A DNA stretch of 64,000 bases from Bradyrhizobium valentinum (GTDB lineage Bacteria > Pseudomonadota > Alphaproteobacteria > Rhizobiales > Xanthobacteraceae). Below the pieces are notes generated by a model that had not been told where the DNA came from, made no database searches, and was given only the letters and a program-made list of their open reading frames with translations. Within the stretch, counting starts at the first letter, position 1; each line of letters begins with the position of its first letter. Position numbers and translations under genes: made by a program. Location of the stretch: NCBI RefSeq assembly GCF_001440405.1, contig NZ_LLXX01000024.1:1-64000 (forward strand). Reading direction: 5' to 3'. Below, piece by piece: positions 1 to 9,274 of the stretch.

Positions 1-1053
1 AGCCGGGGCAGCGGCGCTTCGCGTCGTCGGCTTCGGCGGCGGCGCGCCGGCTCCTGCCGGGATGCCGCCGTTCTCGGCGGCGTCGCCCTTGACCGCGAGC
101 GTCTTGATCCTGCGCGGCTCGTTGTTGGGCATCGTTCCATTCGCGCCGTTAGCAGGCGGCGGACCGGACGGAGACACGCTCGCGACCGGCGGCGGGCTAG
201 AGTTCGGATTCAGCGGCGGAAACACCACGCGGGGCCCGCCGGACCGCGTATTGACGTCGACCGGCGTTTCCTCGCGCGACACCAGCTTCTCGCCGCCATC
301 GCCCGGCACCATGCGGTCAGGGTTCTTGGCGGCGCCGCCATCGGAAGGCGCCGGTACCACCTTGGTCGGGCTGTTGTCGGCCCTGATGATCGGCGGCTCG
401 CCGCTGCGGGGCGAGCCGACATAGGTGCGATAAGCAAAGGCGGCGCCCGTGCCGACCACGGCCAGCGCCAACACCGCGGCGACCGTCATCAGGCCGCTCG
501 AGCGCTTCTTCGGCGCAGGCTCTTCCTCGTATTCTTCGCTCTGGTAGGCGTAGGGATCGTCCGGATAGGCCGGATCGCGCTGATAGTCGTGCTCGCCGGT
601 CTCTAACCGTCCATACAGCGCATCGTCATAGCGCGACGGGTCCTGCTGCGGCTCGTCGGCGTATTTTTGCGGAGCCTCGTAATAGTCCTGCGCAGGCGCC
701 TCGGGCTGCTGCGCCGCGTACCGATGCAACGGGTGCACCGGCTGTGGCTGGTACTCCGGCTCGTCATCGTACTCCTGCTGCGGCGGCAGAGGGGGCGGAG
801 ACGGCGGCGGGGTTTCCTGGCGCGCGCGCTGCATCCATGCCGGAGGGCTCGGCCGCGCGTCGAGATCTTCCGGTGGATCATACTGCTGCGGTCGCACATT
901 GGCCCGCGATTGCAGCGGGTGCGGCGCGGGCTTGGCTGCGCTCGCAAATGTATCGGTTTGCCCGATCAGCCTTGCGAGCTCGGCAAGCGGATCACTCTCG
1001 CCGCGAGCTTCGTCGGCGGAGGGAAAAGGTCGGTCCTGATATCGATTAGCCAT
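1..1053 (-). CDS. SPOR-type cell-envelope protein, 3' end missing
   Basis: The reading frame opens at an ATG at 1053 and runs off the left edge, so 351 codons are visible and the C-terminus is missing. The first 180 or so residues are rich in Pro, Gln, Tyr and acidic residues. One hydrophobic segment follows at about 185-209, after a Lys/Arg patch, and then a long Pro/Gly/Ser-rich stretch. This is the layout of a type II inner-membrane protein with a periplasmic linker. Genes at this place, downstream of argS in Bradyrhizobium, usually encode a SPOR-domain protein whose peptidoglycan-binding domain is C-terminal. That domain is outside the window, so the name rests on architecture and position. 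It follows argS on the same strand after 115 bases. Confidence 0.75.
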   Translation of the reverse strand, partial: MANRYQDRPFPSADEARGESDPLAELARLIGQTDTFASAAKPAPHPLQSRANVRPQQYDPPEDLDARPSPPAWMQRARQETPPPSPPPLPPQQEYDDEPEYQPQPVHPLHRYAAQQPEAPAQDYYEAPQKYADEPQQDPSRYDDALYGRLETGEHDYQRDPAYPDDPYAYQSEEYEEEPAPKKRSSGLMTVAAVLALAVVGTGAAFAYRTYVGSPRSGEPPIIRADNSPTKVVPAPSDGGAAKNPDRMVPGDGGEKLVSREETPVDVNTRSGGPRVVFPPLNPNSSPPPVASVSPSGPPPANGANGTMPNNEPRRIKTLAVKGDAAENGGIPAGAGAPPPKPTTRSAAAPA

Positions 1054-1168
1054 CGTGATGATGCATCCCCTACGGGACAGCGCCAACCCGCCATGTCAAA
1101 CAAACCATGACGAGCGGCCCCTGCCAGATACCCCACGAACCCCCATCCGTGAAGGCCTTCGCCCCTGC

Positions 1169-2962
1169 CTACCGCATCTCGGTCGGAGCGTGGACGCCGA
1201 GAACGGCTAAGCCCGATGCCAGAACCGAGACGACGCCCTGAACCATCGCCAGTCGCGCCCTCGTAATCTCTGCATCATTAGTTATAATGAAGCGTAAATA
1301 GGGCAAATCCCGCCCTTTCGTCCACAACGCATGAAATTCACTGGCCAAATCATATAGATAAAAAGCGATTCGGTGCGGCTCATGTGCGATCGCCGCCGCC
1401 TCGACCATCCGGGGATAGAGCGCCAGCCGCTTCAAAAGGTCCAATTCGGCCGGATCGGTCAGCCGCTCCACCGGGGCATCCCCCAGAAAGGCCGACCGGG
1501 CGGCGTCATCCGCCGGCAGCTCAGGAATCACCTCGCGGGCATTCTTGAAGATTGAATGCCCGCGGGCGTGTCCGTACTGGACGTAGAAGACGGGGTTGTC
1601 CTTCGATTGTTCGAGCACCTTGGCGAGGTCGAAATCGAGCACGGCATCGTTCTTGCGGAACAGCATCATGAACCGCACCGCGTCCGAGCCGACCTCGTCG
1701 ACCACTTCGCGCAGCGTGACGAATTCGCCGGAGCGCTTCGACATCCGCACCTGCTCGCCCGCGCGCAGCAGGCGCACGAGCTGCACGACCTTGACGTCGA
1801 GCGCGGCCTTGCCGCCGCTGACGCCCTTCACCGCCGCCTGCATGCGCTTGATGTAGCCGCCATGATCGGCGCCGAACACGTCGATCATGTCGAGGAAGCC
1901 GCGATCGACCTTGTTCTTGTGGTAGGCGATGTCGGAGGCGAAATAGGTGTACGAGCCGTCCGACTTGATCAGCGGACGATCGACATCGTCGCCATAGGCG
2001 GTGGCGCGGAACAGCGTCTGGATCCGGTCCTCGTAATCCTCGACCGGCTTGCCCTTCGGCGGCGGCAGCCGGCCTTCGTAGATGTCGCCCTTGGAACGCA
2101 GGAAATCGATGGTCTCGGTGACCTTGTTGTTGCCGGTCTCAACCAGCGACCGCTCCGAGAAGAACACGTCATGCTTGATGTTGAGGGCTGCGAGATCGCC
2201 CTTGATCATGTCCATCATCATGGCGATCGCCTTGGCGCGCACGATCGGCAGCCATGCGCTTTCCGGCATCGCCACGAGCTTGTCGCCATGCTCGGCCGCA
2301 AGCGCTTGGCCAACCGGCACGAGATAGTCGCCGGGATAGAGCCCTTCCGGAATTTCGCCGATGACCTCGCCCAGCGCCTCGCGGTAGCGCAGGAACGCGG
2401 AACGCGCGAGCACGTCGACCTGCGCGCCGGCATCGTTGATGTAATATTCGCGCGTGACGTCGTAGCCCGCAAAATCCAGCAGACCGCACAGCGCGTCGCC
2501 AAACACCGCGCCGCGGCAATGGCCGACATGCATCGGCCCGGTCGGGTTGGCCGAGACGTATTCGACATTGACCTTGGCGCCGCGTCCGATCGCGCTTTTT
2601 CCGTAAGCCGCGCCTTCGCTCAGCATCGTGAGCAGCTCGTCGGCCCAGACCTGAGGCTTCAAGGTGAGATTGATGAAGCCGGGCCCGGCGACCTCGACGG
2701 AAGCCACCAGATCGTCGGCGCGCAATTTTTTCGCGATCTTGTCGGCGAGATCGCGCGGCTTGACCTTGGCGTCCTTGGCCAGCACCATCGCAGCGTTGGT
2801 CGCCATATCGCCATGGCTCGCGTCGCGCGGCGGCTCGACCACGACGCGGGAGAAATCGATACCGGCGGGCCATTGGCCCTCGGCCGCGAGCGCGGCGCAG
2901 ATCGCCTGCACGCGCGCCAGCGCGTCGGCAAACAGATGTTGGGAAGCTGGCTTGTCGGACAT
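1169..2962 (-). CDS. argS: Arginyl-tRNA synthetase
   Basis: Class I aminoacyl-tRNA synthetase that charges tRNA-Arg with arginine in the cytoplasm. The 597-residue product has the normal family length. It shows the HIGH-type signature as HVGH near residue 145, just after the NPTGP motif typical of ArgS, and a KMSKS-type loop as RMSKR near residue 405. The N-terminal additional domain and the C-terminal anticodon-binding helical domain (DALR type) are present by length and content. The ATG start lies only 9 bases after the dgt stop, so the two genes are probably co-transcribed, with the SPOR protein gene downstream. Confidence 0.97.
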   Translation of the reverse strand: MSDKPASQHLFADALARVQAICAALAAEGQWPAGIDFSRVVVEPPRDASHGDMATNAAMVLAKDAKVKPRDLADKIAKKLRADDLVASVEVAGPGFINLTLKPQVWADELLTMLSEGAAYGKSAIGRGAKVNVEYVSANPTGPMHVGHCRGAVFGDALCGLLDFAGYDVTREYYINDAGAQVDVLARSAFLRYREALGEVIGEIPEGLYPGDYLVPVGQALAAEHGDKLVAMPESAWLPIVRAKAIAMMMDMIKGDLAALNIKHDVFFSERSLVETGNNKVTETIDFLRSKGDIYEGRLPPPKGKPVEDYEDRIQTLFRATAYGDDVDRPLIKSDGSYTYFASDIAYHKNKVDRGFLDMIDVFGADHGGYIKRMQAAVKGVSGGKAALDVKVVQLVRLLRAGEQVRMSKRSGEFVTLREVVDEVGSDAVRFMMLFRKNDAVLDFDLAKVLEQSKDNPVFYVQYGHARGHSIFKNAREVIPELPADDAARSAFLGDAPVERLTDPAELDLLKRLALYPRMVEAAAIAHEPHRIAFYLYDLASEFHALWTKGRDLPYLRFIITNDAEITRARLAMVQGVVSVLASGLAVLGVHAPTEMR

Positions 2963-2971
2963 GGCCGCCGC

Positions 2972-4180
2972 CTAACGCAAATCCGGGGTCGAGTCAAAAA
3001 GCCTTTGGTGCTCGATTAAGGCGAAACGGTCGGTCATTCCGGCGATGAAATTGCCGATCCGCCTGGCGCGCTCGCCCTCGCTCTCGCGCTCGGTGCCCTC
3101 GACCCATTCGGCCGGCAGGTCGCCGGGCGAGGTCTGATAGCGGGCAAACAGGTCGAACAGGATGCCTTCGGCATCGCCCATCACCCGCATGACCCGATTG
3201 TGGCGATACATATGCTGTTTCAGGAATGCCTTGATTGCGGCCTCCTCCGCCGCGACCTCGGATGGAAAAGCGATCAGCGGCTGATGGTGATGGCGGACGT
3301 CATGCGCCGATTGCGGTTTCGCCGCAGCAAGGCGCCTGCCCGCCTCCGACATAACAGCCCCGATCATGTAGGAGATCAGCTCGCGCACCAGTTCCGCGCC
3401 GCGCCTGGCGTGGTCGAGATTGGGATAGTGCCGGTCGATCTCGGCGATGATCGTTGCGGTGAGCGGCATCGCCTTGAGGTCATCAACGCCAAACAGGCCG
3501 GCGCGCAGGCCGTCATCGATGTCGTGGGCGTCATAGGCGATGTCGTCGGCAAAGGCTGCGACCTGCGCTTCCAGCGAGGCGTAGCTCCACAGCTCCAGAT
3601 CGAATTTCTGGTTGAAGTCAGCTATGCCGACGGGAATGCCGCTTTCGCGGTAAGGCCCCGCCGCGCCACCGCCCCGCTCGGTCAGCGGGCCGTTGTGCTT
3701 GACAATGCCTTCGAGCGATTCCCAGGTCAGGTTCAGCCCGTCGAATTCCGGATAGCGGTGCTCCAGCGAGGTCACGACCCGCAGCGCCTGCGCGTTGTGA
3801 TCGAAGCCGCCATGGGCTTTGAGGCACTTGTCGAGCGCTCGTTCGCCGGCATGGCCGAACGGGGGATGGCCGAGATCATGGGCCAGCGCCAGGGTTTCCG
3901 TCAGATCCTCGTCGAGGCCAAGTTGACGGGCCAGCGCGCGGGCGATCTGCGCGACTTCCAGCGAATGGGTCAGCCGGGTGCGGTAATGGTCGCCCTCGTG
4001 GAACACGAACACCTGGGTTTTATGCTTCAGCCGCCGGAACGCGGTGGAATGGATTACCCGGTCACAATCGCGCCGGAACGGGCTGCGGGTCCTGCTCGGC
4101 GGCTCCGCGAACAGCCGGCCGCGGCTGCGGTCAGGGTCGCAGCCATAGAGCGCGCGGGGGGCAGCCATTCCGACCGACAC
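2972..4180 (-). CDS. dgt: dGTPase-like HD-domain triphosphohydrolase
   Basis: Deoxyguanosinetriphosphate triphosphohydrolase-like protein of the HD superfamily. This family removes the intact triphosphate from dNTPs and shapes dNTP pools. Metal-binding HD residues are visible in the TRLTHSLEV segment and in [14 protein letters not shown], with a further His/Asp pair in [15 protein letters not shown]. The 402-residue length suits the short type 2 subfamily. The start is taken as GTG at 4180, matching the N-terminus I remember for Bradyrhizobium homologues; an ATG at 4168 is an alternative. It is the first gene of a dgt-argS-SPOR run and diverges from the Fe-S carrier gene, about 100 bases away. 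Confidence 0.93.
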   Translation of the reverse strand: MSVGMAAPRALYGCDPDRSRGRLFAEPPSRTRSPFRRDCDRVIHSTAFRRLKHKTQVFVFHEGDHYRTRLTHSLEVAQIARALARQLGLDEDLTETLALAHDLGHPPFGHAGERALDKCLKAHGGFDHNAQALRVVTSLEHRYPEFDGLNLTWESLEGIVKHNGPLTERGGGAAGPYRESGIPVGIADFNQKFDLELWSYASLEAQVAAFADDIAYDAHDIDDGLRAGLFGVDDLKAMPLTATIIAEIDRHYPNLDHARRGAELVRELISYMIGAVMSEAGRRLAAAKPQSAHDVRHHHQPLIAFPSEVAAEEAAIKAFLKQHMYRHNRVMRVMGDAEGILFDLFARYQTSPGDLPAEWVEGTERESEGERARRIGNFIAGMTDRFALIEHQRLFDSTPDLR

Positions 4181-4283
4181 GGTTTTTTAGTCCTTATCCA
4201 TTTGATTCCGCGAGACTACGCACTTAACTATGTCTGACGCCCCATACCAAATGAATTGGGTATGACGGGCCGGAGAGCATGCC

Positions 4284-4613
4284 ATGACCACTGCCATCAC
4301 CGTCAGCGAACGGGCCGCCCGCCGCATCGGGGAAATCCTCAAATCCGAAGGCGACGGCGCCATGCTGCGCATCTCGGTCGAGGGCGGCGGCTGCTCCGGC
4401 TTCCAGTACAAGTTCGACGTCGACCACGCCAGGGCCGAGGACGACCTCGTGATCGCGCGCGAGGACGCGGTGGTGCTGGTCGATCCAGCCTCGGTGCCGT
4501 TCCTCGCAGGCTCCGAAGTCGATTTCGTCGACGACCTGATCGGCGCCTCGTTCCGCGTGGTCAATCCGAATGCGACCGCGTCGTGTGGTTGCGGGACGAG
4601 CTTTTCGGTCTGA
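4284..4613 (+). CDS. A-type iron-sulfur cluster carrier (IscA/ErpA/HesB family)
   Basis: Small cytoplasmic protein of 109 residues that accepts and delivers Fe-S clusters to apoenzymes. The three invariant cysteines are present: Cys37 in GGGCSGFQY and the C-terminal CGCG pair, Cys101 and Cys103. Length and motif spacing are standard for the family. It diverges from dgt. Which subclass it belongs to (ErpA, IscA or SufA) cannot be decided from the sequence alone, so no symbol is given. It ends just before a perfect inverted repeat that could act as its terminator. Confidence 0.95.
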   Translation: MTTAITVSERAARRIGEILKSEGDGAMLRISVEGGGCSGFQYKFDVDHARAEDDLVIAREDAVVLVDPASVPFLAGSEVDFVDDLIGASFRVVNPNATASCGCGTSFSV

Positions 4614-4634
4614 GAATTGAAGCTGCTTCGACTT

Positions 4635-4801
4635 GTCGTCCCTGCGAACGCAGGGACCCATACCGCGTGATCTGTCGAGAAAGCGTGGTTCGCAGACGCT
4701 CTGCGTAGCCAACTGTCACCGCATTGCGGAAGCGAAGTTGTCTTCTGTCGTGCCCGTTACGCTGGCCGCGGCGTATGGGTCCCTGCGTTCGCAGGGACGA
4801 C
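4635..4801. repeat. Inverted repeat with perfect 29-base arms
   Basis: The arm at 4635-4663 is repeated exactly as its reverse complement at 4773-4801. Each arm contains a smaller near-palindrome of the form GTCCCTGC, four bases, GCAGGGAC. The 109 bases between the arms show no gene. It lies between the Fe-S carrier gene and the convergent LysR gene. It resembles the palindromic intergenic repeats of Bradyrhizobium and may end transcription from both sides. Confidence 0.85.
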
Positions 4802-4853
4802 GGAAGAATTTCAGCTAAGCAATTCATACCTCAACGCGGGGATAGCCGCGCCC

Positions 4854-5759
4854 CTACGCCTCCCGCGCGTAGCGCGGCAAATCGGCTTTCAGCATCGCCA
4901 AAACGTCATCGCGTACGGGATCGCGGGTGCCGCGGGTGAAGGCGGCCGCCAGCGGCAGCTTGTTCATGTCGGACGCCGCGAGGCGGATGAAGCGAACGCC
5001 GCGCGTGGCCATGCGCGATGTCCATCGGGGGACGATGGCAACGCCCAATCCTGCGGAGACCAGGTTGACGATGGTCTGCTTCTCATCGGCGATTTGCGCC
5101 ACCCGCGCCTCACACCCGGCCTCGGCAAACAGTTTCATGGTGAGATCGTGACTGTGCGGACGCGAGCGACGTTCGGGCACGATCAACGGCTCGTTCTCGA
5201 GATCGGCGATGGTCACGCGCTTTCGCTGTGACAGCGGATGGCGGTCGGCAACTGCGACGACAGCCGTCTCGTGCAGCAGGAACAGAAACTCCAGCCGCTT
5301 GTCGGGCCGCTCCGGCGGGCGCACGAAGGCGAGATCGAGCCGGCCAGACAACAAACGCGGCAGCAGCCGCACGGTCTTGTCCTCGACCAGTTGCACGGTG
5401 ACGTCGGGCCGCCGCTGCCGGAAGTCGTGCAAGAGCCGCGGCAGCAGTCCTGCGGCAGCACTGTCGATGGCGCCCACGCGAACGATCGCGGTGCGCTTTC
5501 GGCCGCGCATGCGGAACTGGCCGGCGAGCGCATCGGCCTGCGCGAGCAGCGCCCTCGCCTCCTTCAGCAGCACAGCGCCGTCGTCCGTCAACGCGACGCT
5601 TCGCGTCGTGCGCGTCATCAGCCGCGTGCCGAGATCCTCTTCGAGCAGCCGGATGAAACGCCCAAGCGCCGACGGCAGCATGTCCAGCCGCTGCGCCGCC
5701 CGGCCAAAATGCAACTCCTCGGCCGCCGCCACGAAGCAGCGCAAGTGATGTAGGTCCAT
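4854..5759 (-). CDS. LysR-family transcriptional regulator
   Basis: DNA-binding regulator of 301 residues, a typical LysR length. The winged helix-turn-helix is at the N-terminus ([20 protein letters not shown], then AAQRL). A linker helix and a periplasmic-binding-like effector domain follow from about residue 90. It diverges from the dehydrogenase/Bug pair that starts at 5871. The dyad in the intervening region suggests it controls those genes and itself. The effector is unknown; a hydroxy-dicarboxylate such as tartrate is a guess from the neighbours. Confidence 0.93.
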   Translation of the reverse strand: MDLHHLRCFVAAAEELHFGRAAQRLDMLPSALGRFIRLLEEDLGTRLMTRTTRSVALTDDGAVLLKEARALLAQADALAGQFRMRGRKRTAIVRVGAIDSAAAGLLPRLLHDFRQRRPDVTVQLVEDKTVRLLPRLLSGRLDLAFVRPPERPDKRLEFLFLLHETAVVAVADRHPLSQRKRVTIADLENEPLIVPERRSRPHSHDLTMKLFAEAGCEARVAQIADEKQTIVNLVSAGLGVAIVPRWTSRMATRGVRFIRLAASDMNKLPLAAAFTRGTRDPVRDDVLAMLKADLPRYAREA

Positions 5760-5777
5760 CGGCCCTCCCGCGGAGGA

Positions 5778-5798
5778 TTATATCAATTTTTTGTATAA
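5778..5798. promoter_or_regulatory. Probable LysR binding dyad
   Basis: A TTATA arm at 5778-5782 and a TATAA arm at 5794-5798 form a perfect dyad separated by 11 bases. It lies in the 111-base divergent gap between the LysR gene and the dehydrogenase gene. LysR-type regulators usually bind T-N11-A dyads in such positions. The assignment is an inference from spacing and place. Confidence 0.5.
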
Positions 5799-5870
5799 AC
5801 GCGAGGCAATTGCCTCCGACCTGCCGCAGCCGCAAGCTCTCGCGCACCAAGCTGGCCCACGGAGATTTCG

Positions 5871-6944
5871 ATGCGTGAATATTCAATTGCGGCTATCCCG
5901 GCCGACGGAATCGGCCCCGAAGTCATCGCCGCCGGTGTCCAGGCTCTCGAAAGCCTTCAGAAGCGCCTCGGAGACGTCAGGTTCAACGTCGAAACCTTCG
6001 ATTGGGGCTCTGACTATTACCGCAAGCACGGCGCGATGATGCCGGCCGATGGGCTGGCCACGCTGAAGAAATTCGACGCGATCTATTTCGGCGCGGTCGG
6101 CGCGCCCGAAGTTCCCGACCACATCACGCTGTGGGGCCTGCGGCTGCCGATCTGCCAGGGCTTCGACCAATACGCCAATGTCCGGCCGACCCGGATCCTG
6201 CCCGGCATCACCTCGCCGCTGCGCCATGCCGGCCCCGGCGACCTCGACTGGGTGATCGTGCGCGAAAACTCCGAAGGCGAATATGCCGGCTGCGGCGGCC
6301 GGGTGCATCGCGGGCTGCCGGAGGAAGTCGGCACGGAAGTCGCTATCTTCACCCGCGTCGGCGTTCAGCGCATCATGCGCTACGCGTTTCGCCTCGCTCA
6401 GTCGCGGCCGCGAAAGCTCCTTACCGTGGTCACTAAATCGAATGCGCAGCGGCATGGCATGGTGATGTGGGACGAAATCGCCGACGAAGTCTCGAAAGAA
6501 TTCCCAGATGTCACCTGGGACAAGATGCTGGTTGACGCGATGACGGTGCGGATGACGCTGAAGCCGCAGAGCCTCGACACCATCGTGGCGACCAACCTCC
6601 ATGCCGATATCCTGTCCGACCTCGCCGGCGCGCTGGCCGGCAGCCTCGGCGTGGCCCCGACCGCGAACATCGATCCCGAGCGTCGCTTTCCGTCGATGTT
6701 CGAGCCGATCCATGGCTCGGCGTTCGACATTACCGGCAAGGGCATCGCCAACCCGGTGGCGAGCTTCTGGACGGCGTCGCAGATGCTCGATCATCTCGGC
6801 GAAACCGAGGCCTCGGCGCGGCTGATGCGCGCCGTGGAGCAGGTCACGGGCGCCGGCATCACCACCCCCGATGTCGGCGGCACGGCGACGACGAAGGATG
6901 TCACCGCCGCCGTCGTGGACGCCATCCATAGCTCCAACGTGTGA
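5871..6944 (+). CDS. Tartrate dehydrogenase/isopropylmalate-isocitrate dehydrogenase family
   Basis: NAD-dependent beta-decarboxylating dehydrogenase of 357 residues. The N-terminus carries the family's PADGIGPEV motif. An RENSEGEYAG segment near residue 125 and an NLHADILSDLAG segment near 240 belong to the metal and substrate site, and a GSAFDITGKGIANP segment near 285 helps form the cofactor site. The ASP-free REN(S)EGEY form and the ttuC-like N-terminus favour tartrate dehydrogenase/decarboxylase over LeuB. The ATG at 5871 follows a GGAGA ribosome-binding site. A Bug/TctC binding protein follows, so this looks like uptake and oxidation of a small hydroxy-acid. Exact substrate uncertain. 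Confidence 0.88.
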   Translation: MREYSIAAIPADGIGPEVIAAGVQALESLQKRLGDVRFNVETFDWGSDYYRKHGAMMPADGLATLKKFDAIYFGAVGAPEVPDHITLWGLRLPICQGFDQYANVRPTRILPGITSPLRHAGPGDLDWVIVRENSEGEYAGCGGRVHRGLPEEVGTEVAIFTRVGVQRIMRYAFRLAQSRPRKLLTVVTKSNAQRHGMVMWDEIADEVSKEFPDVTWDKMLVDAMTVRMTLKPQSLDTIVATNLHADILSDLAGALAGSLGVAPTANIDPERRFPSMFEPIHGSAFDITGKGIANPVASFWTASQMLDHLGETEASARLMRAVEQVTGAGITTPDVGGTATTKDVTAAVVDAIHSSNV

Positions 6945-6957
6945 CGGCCGGTCACAC
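6939..6957 (+). terminator. Small hairpin at the end of the dehydrogenase gene
   Basis: GTGTGAC at 6939-6945 and GTCACAC at 6951-6957 are exact inverted repeats around a 5-base loop and include the stop codon. There is no T-run, so it may instead be a processing or attenuation hairpin between the two genes of the unit. Confidence 0.35.
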
Positions 6958-7029
6958 CGCACACGACGGATCGTTCGTGAGGCAAAACGCCCGCGAGACA
7001 AATCAGAACAAGAACTCAGGGAAACGCCA

Positions 7030-8004
7030 ATGCAGATGAAGAAGACAGCCATTATTGCGCTCGCGTTCGCCATGGTCAGTTCCGCGAGCCTCGCGCAAAA
7101 CTATCCGAGCCGGCCGATTACGCTGCTGGTACCCTTCGCCGCCGGCGGCGCGACCGACACCGTGGCACGGGTGACCGCGCAGTCGATGTCGAAGCTGCTG
7201 AACCAGACGATCGTGATCGAAAACGCCACAGGCGCCGGCGGCACGATCGCGGCGACGCGGGCCTCACGCGCCGAACCGGATGGATACACGCTGCTGATCC
7301 ACCACATCGGCATCTCTACTGCCGCGACGCTCTACCGCAAGCTCCCCTACGACACCAAGACCGCGTTCGCACCTCTTGGACTCGTGACCAACGCGCCGAT
7401 GACGATCATCGGCCGTCCCGATTTGCCGCCGAACACGCTGGCCGAGCTGGTGACGTACATCAAGGCCAACGGCGACAAGATGACCTTTGGCAATGCAGGC
7501 CTCGGCGCCGCTTCGCACCTTTGCGGCATGCTGTTTATGACCGCGGTCGGCAAGGAAATCCTGACCGTGCCCTACAAAGGCAATGCCCCCGTCATGAACG
7601 ACCTCATCGCCAAGCAGATCGACCTCTCCTGCGACCAGACGACGAACACCACGAGCCCGATCGCGTCGAAGCTGGTCAAAGCCTACGCCATCACCACGAA
7701 GTCGCGCCTCGCGTCCATGCCCGATCTTCCGAGCGCGGACGAAGCCGGTTTGAACGGCTTTGAAGTTGGCGCCTGGCACGGCATCTATGCGCCCAAGGGC
7801 ACGCCCGACGACATCATCCAGAAACTATCCAAGACGCTGCGGGAGGCGTTACGCGACCCGGACCTGGTGAAGCGGTTCAACGACATCAACACCGAGCCCG
7901 TCCCGCAGAACGAAGCAACGCCTGAAGCCCTGAAGGCAAAACTGATCAGTGAGGTCGATCGCTGGGCGCCGATAATCAAGGCGGCCAACCAGTACGCGGA
8001 TTGA
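7030..8004 (+). CDS. Bug/TctC-type solute-binding protein
   Basis: Periplasmic binding protein of the tripartite tricarboxylate transporter family, 324 residues. The start is taken at the ATG at 7030 because it gives a clean signal peptide (MQMKKT, a hydrophobic core, cleavage after SLAQ). An upstream in-frame start at 6871 lies inside the dehydrogenase gene and lacks this. Family hallmarks include YPSRPITLLVPFAAGGATD and the later VPYKGNAP segment. It is probably co-transcribed with the dehydrogenase. No TctA/TctB membrane subunits are nearby, which is common for orphan Bug proteins that act as sensors or share a permease. Ligand unknown, probably a carboxylate. Confidence 0.93.
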   Translation: MQMKKTAIIALAFAMVSSASLAQNYPSRPITLLVPFAAGGATDTVARVTAQSMSKLLNQTIVIENATGAGGTIAATRASRAEPDGYTLLIHHIGISTAATLYRKLPYDTKTAFAPLGLVTNAPMTIIGRPDLPPNTLAELVTYIKANGDKMTFGNAGLGAASHLCGMLFMTAVGKEILTVPYKGNAPVMNDLIAKQIDLSCDQTTNTTSPIASKLVKAYAITTKSRLASMPDLPSADEAGLNGFEVGAWHGIYAPKGTPDDIIQKLSKTLREALRDPDLVKRFNDINTEPVPQNEATPEALKAKLISEVDRWAPIIKAANQYAD

Positions 8005-8062
8005 GGCTGGAAGGATCATCCTGAGAGTCTGACCCTAGCGCACGAAGTACGGGCTTACCGTC

Positions 8063-8153
8063 GTCATGCCCGGCCTTGTGCCGGGCATCCACGTCTTGGT
8101 CTTGCTTCTCTGAGCAGAAAGACGTGGATGGCCGGGGCAAGCCCGGCCATGAC
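8063..8153. repeat. Palindromic intergenic repeat (ATGCCCGGC type)
   Basis: The left arm begins GTCATGCCCGGCC and the right arm ends GGCCATGAC. The two arms (8063-8097 and 8119-8153) are inverted copies with a few mismatches and would fold into a long hairpin. This is a common repeat type in Bradyrhizobium and related genomes, and it follows the Bug gene. Confidence 0.85.
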
Positions 8154-8269
8154 AAAAAAGGACCCTTTTCAAGCTATTGGAGAGGGCCTGGAGGTGAGCA
8201 ATGCTGACCACAAAACGTAAACCTGCAAGCGTCGGCGAAACCCTTGATTCAATCCAACCGAAGACTCTC

Positions 8270-8386
8270 TCAGCGCTCGCCGCCGAACAGCGCCCGCGCA
8301 TTGCCGTGCGCGATCTGCGCCGTGATTTTCGGCGGCAACTGCGCGAGCCCCGCCCGATAGCCGGCCATGATCTCGCCATAGCTCAT
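8270..8386 (-). pseudogene. Fragment of an amidohydrolase gene, C-terminal 38 codons
   Basis: Read on the minus strand, this segment gives SYGEIMAGYRAGLAQLPPKI and then a tail ending NARALFGGER before a TGA stop. This is nearly the same as the C-terminus of the intact amidohydrolase at 9275-10141. The DNA is also close to 9275-9391, with about a dozen differences. No start codon and no upstream amidohydrolase sequence remain. The gene-free stretch 8005-8451 otherwise holds only the repeat at 8063-8153. Confidence 0.85.
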
Positions 8387-8451
8387 GCGCATGAGCAAAG
8401 CCGCGCCTCACGGCACTAGAGTGGCGGAGGCGCGTCTGCGTGTAAGGCCTC

Positions 8452-8928
8452 TTACGTACCGGGCGTTTTGACGACCAGTTTTATGTTCAAGAGGTTGACG
8501 CCCTTGAACGGATTCGGCGCGCTTTCGATGCTGCCCGTGCCCGTTGCGTTTGCATAGGCACCCGTGCCCGAGAGGATCGTATATTCGCCGTTTGACCGGC
8601 CGTCTTTGACCGAGCCGTTGTAACGCGCCGTGATCGAGCCCTCCTCGAACGTGTAGGTGCTGTAGCCGTAGAAGGGTCCCGTGCCTTTGAGCAAGTCTGC
8701 GGAATTGACGAACTCTTTTACCCCGATGCGGCCGTCCTTGAAGACGGCGACGCCGAACAGTCTGCCGGACGCGACCGTCTGGCCTTCGATGTTTGTTGCC
8801 TCTGTTATCTTGTAGTCGATCGGCTTGGTGACGAGCTTGAATTCGAGTACCTGCTCTCCGGCTAGTGCGGTCGACGCCGCAATGATCAGTGCTACGCCAG
8901 AAAGGAAAACGGCGAGAGACTTGCGCAT
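8452..8928 (-). CDS. Secreted AOC/dirigent-like beta-barrel protein
   Basis: Product of 158 residues with a signal peptide (MRKSLAVFLSGVALIIAAST, cleaved near ALAG). The mature part has the alternating strands and Gly-rich turns of the allene oxide cyclase/dirigent-like barrel: GRLFGVAVFKDGRIG, then YGYSTYTFEEGSI and GEYTILSGTGAYANATG, the last being the family's most recognisable stretch. The start is the ATG at 8928, placed behind a GAGGAGAAG ribosome-binding site; a longer frame to 9027 lacks one. Function in bacteria is unknown and the barrel call is by pattern only. It sits between the amidohydrolase fragment and the intact amidohydrolase. Confidence 0.8.
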   Translation of the reverse strand: MRKSLAVFLSGVALIIAASTALAGEQVLEFKLVTKPIDYKITEATNIEGQTVASGRLFGVAVFKDGRIGVKEFVNSADLLKGTGPFYGYSTYTFEEGSITARYNGSVKDGRSNGEYTILSGTGAYANATGTGSIESAPNPFKGVNLLNIKLVVKTPGT

Positions 8929-9274
8929 AGGCTTCTCCTCGCTTGCTGGAATTAAAATGTGGAATGCTTGCCGTGCCCCGCCAGCGGCTGAAGTTCTAGG
9001 GATCGTCCAGCCTGCAGGCTCGGACACAACTATGGGTCTTAGCGACGGAAGAAAGGTTCAGCACATAATCTCGTGATCTTCACCAGCGGGCGGCCGGTCC
9101 CAAAAAGCAATTTCATGCCGAGCGCGGCAGCGCAAATTCTGGTGCATCGTCAGAAGCCGGAGCATGATCTTCCGTGAATGGCCCAGGAACCGCCGGGAAC
9201 TTCCGGTGTCCTGCCATTTTCGGCGGTGAAACCCACCTTCACAGCGTGGGAACCGCACCGCCCATGCCTCGCGG

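Noticed and set aside
1556..3019. Long plus-strand frame of 487 codons
   Set aside because: It lies antisense to argS, has low-complexity Asp/His/Arg/Val-rich composition and no recognised domain; it is a shadow of high-GC coding DNA.
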